DNA of 8,680 nucleotides from Deltaproteobacteria bacterium. Its GTDB lineage: Bacteria; Desulfobacterota; SM23-61. The notes beneath the pieces were generated by a model. That model did no database searches. It saw only the letters and a list, made by a program, of their open reading frames with translations, and was not told the DNA's origin. Every line of letters starts with the position of its first letter. Position 1 is the stretch's first letter. The translations under genes and the position numbers were made by a program. The DNA lies in assembly GCA_026388915.1 (NCBI GenBank), contig JAPLIW010000515.1:1-8680 (forward strand), written 5' to 3'. Positions 6,358-8,680 of this stretch are shown piece after piece.

Positions 6358-7665
6358 TTATTTGTAAAGGGAAGCAAACTCCTTCAGCGTCTGGTTCCCC
6401 TTCTTCACCGCATCATCCAGACCCTGCTTGGGGGTCTTCTTCCCGGAAAAGATGTTTTCCATCTCTCCTTCGAGGGTATCCCGGATCGCTACGAAATTCC
6501 CGAGACGGATCCCCAGGCTGTTCGGAGTCGTTTTGCCGCTGGTGATCTGGGCAAAGGCCGTCCAAAGGTTGGGGTTCTTGCGGAAATGATCCTCCGAGAG
6601 AGCTTTGATCGCTGCTCTGGTTAGAGGGAAATAGCCCGTGTTGGCATGCCACCAGGCTTGCTGTTCCGGCTGTCCCAGAAATTCGAGAAATTTCGCCACC
6701 CCTTTATATTGTTCTTTCTTGTGGCCCTTCATCACCCAAAGGCTGGCCCCGCCGATGATCGAGTTGCCCTGGGGGTATCCACTCAGTTTGGGAAGATATC
6801 CGGTCCCCCAATCGAACTTGGATGTCCGAGCCATGGTTCCTACTAAAGCAGTCGAAGCCAGGCTGATGGCAGCCTCTCCGTTGATGGTGGGCTGATCCCC
6901 TCTGGCCGCCCGTCCGGAGTAAGTAAAAATCCCTTCCTTCTGCCACCGGGTGAGAATTTCCATAACCTGGGTCCCCAGTTTTCCGTTGAACTTCAGTTCC
7001 GTGGCCATGGCCGCAATTCCATTATTGTTGTTGGCAAAGGGTTGATCGTTCCAGGTATGCATATTCTCCACGAGGGTCCACGAGGGCCACGAAACGGTGA
7101 AGCCGATTTTGGCGGCCCCCTTGGATACCACTGCCTTGGCGGCTTTTTCGATATCCTCGAAGGTCTTGGGGGGGACTTGCGGATTCAGGCCGGCCTTTTC
7201 AAAGGCTGTCTTGTTATAATAAAGAATTGGAGTTGAAGAATTAAAAGGCATGGAATAGAGGTTCCCGCCTTTGGAGTAGTAGGTCTTCACTACGCTGATG
7301 AAGTCATCCCAATCGATCTTGATTCCCTGATCCTTCATCAATTGATAGACCGGGTAGATAGCTCCGGAAGAGAGCATCGTCTGGGTTCCCACCTCAAAGA
7401 CCTGCATTATGTGGGGAGGGGTCTTGGCGCGGTAGGCGGCAATTCCCGCGGTCAAAACATCGGTATATCCTCCTTTGTTGATGGCTTTGATTTCGTACTC
7501 ACTCTGGCTGGCATTGAATTTGTTGGTAATGTCATTCACTCTCTCCCCGAGAAAACCGCCCATGGCGTGCCACCAGATAATCTCGGTCTTGGCCCAGCTT
7601 GTTAAGGGCAAAGCGAGAACGCCTGCCATGAGTAATAGCAGCATCAGAGCCTTCGCCATTTTCAT
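6358..7665 (-). CDS. ugpB: Glycerol-3-phosphate periplasmic binding protein UgpB
   Basis: The 435-residue product is the substrate-binding protein of the glycerol-3-phosphate (or glycerophosphodiester) importer. Residues 1-25 form a signal peptide with cleavage expected after SWA. It resembles E. coli UgpB throughout: WWHAMGG (31-37), LTAGIAAYR (71-79), QVFEVGT (88-94), PFNSSTPILYYNK (140-152), IIGGASLWVM, NTGYFPLTRAA, and IRLGNF...IR near the C-terminus. Trp193 and Trp196 (SWPSW) correspond, as I recall, to the tryptophan pair lining the E. coli ligand pocket. This favours glycerol-3-phosphate over the glycerophosphocholine preference of mycobacterial UgpB. The frame stays open to 7848, but ATG 7665 has an ideal AAGGAGGT at 7673-7680 with 7-nt spacing and gives the signal peptide directly. 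It is the first gene of the ugp unit. Confidence 0.95.
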   Translation of the reverse strand: MKMAKALMLLLLMAGVLALPLTSWAKTEIIWWHAMGGFLGERVNDITNKFNASQSEYEIKAINKGGYTDVLTAGIAAYRAKTPPHIMQVFEVGTQTMLSSGAIYPVYQLMKDQGIKIDWDDFISVVKTYYSKGGNLYSMPFNSSTPILYYNKTAFEKAGLNPQVPPKTFEDIEKAAKAVVSKGAAKIGFTVSWPSWTLVENMHTWNDQPFANNNNGIAAMATELKFNGKLGTQVMEILTRWQKEGIFTYSGRAARGDQPTINGEAAISLASTALVGTMARTSKFDWGTGYLPKLSGYPQGNSIIGGASLWVMKGHKKEQYKGVAKFLEFLGQPEQQAWWHANTGYFPLTRAAIKALSEDHFRKNPNLWTAFAQITSGKTTPNSLGIRLGNFVAIRDTLEGEMENIFSGKKTPKQGLDDAVKKGNQTLKEFASLYK

Positions 7666-7672
7666 GATCTTT

Positions 7673-7680
7673 ACCTCCTT
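7673..7680 (-). promoter_or_regulatory. Strong ribosome binding site of ugpB
   Basis: AAGGAGGT on the minus strand, 7 nt before ATG 7665, fully matches the anti-Shine-Dalgarno sequence. It settles the start against the 61-residue in-frame extension. It is much stronger than the sites of ugpA or the phosphodiesterase gene, in line with high synthesis of the binding protein. Confidence 0.9.
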
Positions 7681-7701
7681 GTTGAATTTGGCCCTGATCA
7701 T

Positions 7702-7730
7702 TTTATATTTTAAAAATCGGCATAAGGCAA
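7702..7730 (-). promoter_or_regulatory. Candidate sigma-70-type promoter of ugpB
   Basis: On the minus strand, TTGCCT (7730-7725) and TATAAA (7707-7702) are 17 nt apart. The start would be near 7695, giving a leader of about 30 nt that contains the ribosome binding site. I see no convincing 11-nt-period Pho box beside it, although E. coli ugp is under PhoB control. Confidence 0.6.
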
Positions 7731-7743
7731 GCGTTTTTTCTCT

Positions 7744-7786
7744 TTCGACGATTTTGTCGAAGCGGATGGTTTCGTCGAAATCGAAA
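7744..7786. promoter_or_regulatory. Paired TTCGAC-type operator candidates
   Basis: TTCGACGATTTTGTCGAA (7744-7761) is a perfect 6-bp inverted repeat with a 6-nt gap. TTTCGTCGAAA (7770-7780) is a shorter palindrome whose centre is about 22 nt away, two helical turns. They lie roughly 58 and 80 nt upstream of the predicted ugpB start, where an activator could sit, and about 205-230 nt upstream of the predicted sigma-54 start of the divergent gene, where an enhancer-binding protein could sit. The assignment to one promoter is unresolved. Confidence 0.5.
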
Positions 7787-7840
7787 AGAGGTCCCAGGGG
7801 TTTGGAATCATTCGGGATTCTATTGTCTTTTCCCAGGGGC

Positions 7841-7858
7841 TTCGACAATTTCTTCGGG
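7841..7858. promoter_or_regulatory. Third, degenerate copy of the operator candidate
   Basis: TTCGACAATTTCTTCGGG shares the left half-site and most of the spacer with the site at 7744-7761 (13 of 18 positions) but has a damaged right half. Its centre is about 131 nt upstream of the predicted sigma-54 start, a usual enhancer distance. Confidence 0.35.
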
Positions 7859-7882
7859 CTCCATGATGAAGGTTTGTTATCC

Positions 7883-7906
7883 AGAAAAAATTATAGAAAA
7901 AATTAT
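7883..7906 (+). repeat. Perfect tandem 12-nt A-rich repeat
   Basis: AGAAAAAATTAT occurs twice with no gap (7883-7894 and 7895-7906). The phased A runs suggest intrinsically bent DNA. It lies between the operator candidates and the sigma-54 promoter, where bending proteins such as IHF commonly act, though no good IHF consensus is present. Confidence 0.6.
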
Positions 7907-7953
7907 TTCATGATTGCGAGGGCTTAAAGCAAAAAACCGCGGGAACCGGGTCG

Positions 7954-7970
7954 TTGGCACGGGGGTTGCT
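7954..7970 (+). promoter_or_regulatory. Sigma-54 (-24/-12) promoter of the ZraP-like gene
   Basis: TTGGCACGGGGGTTGCT matches the RpoN consensus TGGCAC-N5-TTGCW exactly. The invariant GG (7956-7957) and GC (7968-7969) are 12 nt apart as required. Transcription would begin near 7981, leaving a leader of about 54 nt. Such promoters need an activated enhancer-binding protein. E. coli zraP is likewise sigma-54 dependent, under ZraSR. Confidence 0.88.
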
Positions 7971-8020
7971 AACCTAGAGAAGCAGAGGCGAGAGTAAACA
8001 ACAAGCAAAATAGAAAAGAG

Positions 8021-8027
8021 AGAGGAG
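8021..8027 (+). promoter_or_regulatory. Ribosome binding site of the ZraP-like gene
   Basis: AGAGGAG lies 7 nt before ATG 8035 in a purine-rich, C-poor leader. It supports this ATG, which directly begins a signal peptide. Confidence 0.8.
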
Positions 8028-8034
8028 AAAGAAA

Positions 8035-8571
8035 ATGAAAAAGATGATCGTTGGATTGATGGTAGTCGCCCTGTTGGCCACCGCCGGATTGGCCATGGCC
8101 CAAGGTTGGGGAAGAGGCATGGGATACGGGCCTGGTCCCGGCGCCGGGTATGGTCCCGGAGCTGGCCCGGGATATGGACCCCAAGGTTCCTGGGGGCCCG
8201 CCCTGAATTTGACCGCTGAGCAGAACCAGAAGATCCAGGCCATGCGCGAGAGCTTCTTCAAAGAAACCCTTTCGTTGAGGAACGAAATGCAGATCAAAAA
8301 GCTGGAACTCAGGACTCTGTGGGCCCAGACCAATCCCGATCAGGATAAGATCCTGGCCAAGCAGAAAGAGATCAATGCCTTGAGGGCCCAGCTGCAAGAA
8401 AAGGGTACCCGGCATCGTTTGGAAATGCGTAAGGTCCTCACCCCGGAACAGCAAGCCCAAATCGGAGCCTTCGGACCCGGGTTTGGTCCGGGATCTGGCT
8501 CTGGAATGGGAATGAGAGGCGGATTCGGCCCTGGTCGTGGAATGGGAAACGCCGGCTGCCCCCGGTGGTAA
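8035..8571 (+). CDS. Periplasmic ZraP/Spy-like protein (LTxxQ family)
   Basis: The 178-residue product is a small exported protein of the Spy/CpxP/ZraP group, whose members are periplasmic chaperones or metal-stress proteins. Residues 1-22 are a signal peptide (cleavage after AMA). Residues 24-55 are rich in Gly, Tyr and Pro with repeated GYGPG. An all-helical core from about 57 to 143 is bounded by two family motifs, LTAEQ (59-63) and LTPEQ (135-139). A Gly-rich tail (144-178) ends GMGNAGCPRW, recalling the Gly/Met-rich end of E. coli ZraP. The core has one His (127) and the tail one Cys (175), so the dense His/Cys zinc sites of enteric ZraP are not visible. The sigma-54 promoter supports a ZraP-type stress role. 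No sensor kinase or enhancer-binding protein gene is in the window. I do not give a symbol because zinc function is unproven. Confidence 0.85.
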   Translation: MKKMIVGLMVVALLATAGLAMAQGWGRGMGYGPGPGAGYGPGAGPGYGPQGSWGPALNLTAEQNQKIQAMRESFFKETLSLRNEMQIKKLELRTLWAQTNPDQDKILAKQKEINALRAQLQEKGTRHRLEMRKVLTPEQQAQIGAFGPGFGPGSGSGMGMRGGFGPGRGMGNAGCPRW

Positions 8572-8602
8572 CCTGAAACCTTCATTCACAACCTCCTAGC
8601 CA

Positions 8603-8631
8603 GGGAGAGCCGGAAAGGCTCTCCCTTTTTT
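8603..8631 (+). terminator. Rho-independent terminator of the ZraP-like gene
   Basis: GGGAGAGCC (8603-8611) and GGCTCTCCC (8617-8625) form a perfect 9-bp GC-rich stem with the loop GGAAA, followed at once by six T. It ends the transcript 32 nt past the stop codon. Confidence 0.95.
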
Positions 8632-8635
8632 GTCT

Positions 8636-8664
8636 TTTCCAGGTCTTTTCCGATGTGTTATAGT
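8636..8664 (+). promoter_or_regulatory. Possible promoter of a gene beyond the window
   Basis: TTTCCA (8636-8641) and TATAGT (8659-8664) are 17 nt apart, just after the terminator. A direct repeat GTCTTTTCC (8632-8640 and 8643-8651, 11-nt period) overlaps the -35. No coding sequence is visible in the last 40 bases, so the assignment rests on position alone. Confidence 0.3.
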
Positions 8665-8680
8665 TTTCGAGGAACTACGG

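Noticed and set aside
7702..7740. PhoB (Pho) box upstream of ugpB
   Set aside because: Phosphate control is expected from E. coli ugp, but no paired CTGTCAT-like 7-mers at 11-nt spacing are visible here.
7666..7848. In-frame upstream extension of ugpB (61 extra residues)
   Set aside because: It would bury the signal peptide behind a charged leader and run through the promoter and operator candidates. AAGGAGGT at 7673-7680 fixes the start at 7665.
7969..8589. Minus-strand open frames under the ZraP-like gene (7969-8589, 7974-8333 and 8340-8585)
   Set aside because: Pro/Gly-rich shadow frames of the GYGPG coding repeats. They read through the sigma-54 promoter or lack any start signal.

Overview
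The window reads as chromosomal DNA of a Gram-negative, moderately GC-rich bacterium, most likely an environmental deltaproteobacterium (Desulfobacterota-like). The signs are exported proteins with signal peptides (a periplasmic binding protein and a ZraP/Spy-like protein), a near-perfect sigma-54 promoter, and intergenic CGCAGAG and GTAGGGGCG repeats of kinds I associate with such genomes. The taxonomic call is inference from gene content.

Layout. Positions 1-234 hold a possible terminator of an upstream gene and a sigma-70-like promoter. Positions 235-3192 (+) are a tight three-gene operon: a CaiB/BaiF family III CoA transferase, a fold-type I aminotransferase, and the ribosome-assembly GTPase EngB (YihA/YsxC). 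EngB meets a convergent gene inside a 28-nt perfect palindrome that contains both stop codons. Positions 3200-7665 (-) are a glycerol-phosphate uptake locus, in transcription order ugpB (binding protein), ugpA, ugpE (permeases) and an exported glycerophosphodiester phosphodiesterase. The order matches the ugpBAECQ operon of E. coli, except that ugpC, the ATPase gene, is absent. A 473-nt block of alternating-orientation 9-nt-period CGCAGAG repeats occupies its place. Positions 7666-8034 are a divergent control region. Positions 8035-8571 (+) encode a small exported ZraP/Spy-like protein behind a sigma-54 promoter, closed by a textbook terminator at 8603-8631.

How it fits together. The exported phosphodiesterase would cleave glycerophosphodiesters from phospholipid turnover outside the inner membrane. 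UgpB would capture the glycerol-3-phosphate, and UgpA/UgpE would move it inward, powered by an ATPase encoded elsewhere. Two copies of one palindrome, differing by a compensatory base-pair change, sit at the convergent engB/phosphodiesterase junction and between ugpB and ugpA, where a hairpin could set the binding protein : permease ratio. The ZraP-like gene is a separate envelope-stress or metal-response unit.

I see no tRNA, rRNA, CRISPR array, transposase or phage gene. Nothing here amounts to a clearly new multi-gene system. The most unusual content is in the repeats, the missing ATPase gene and the control region.
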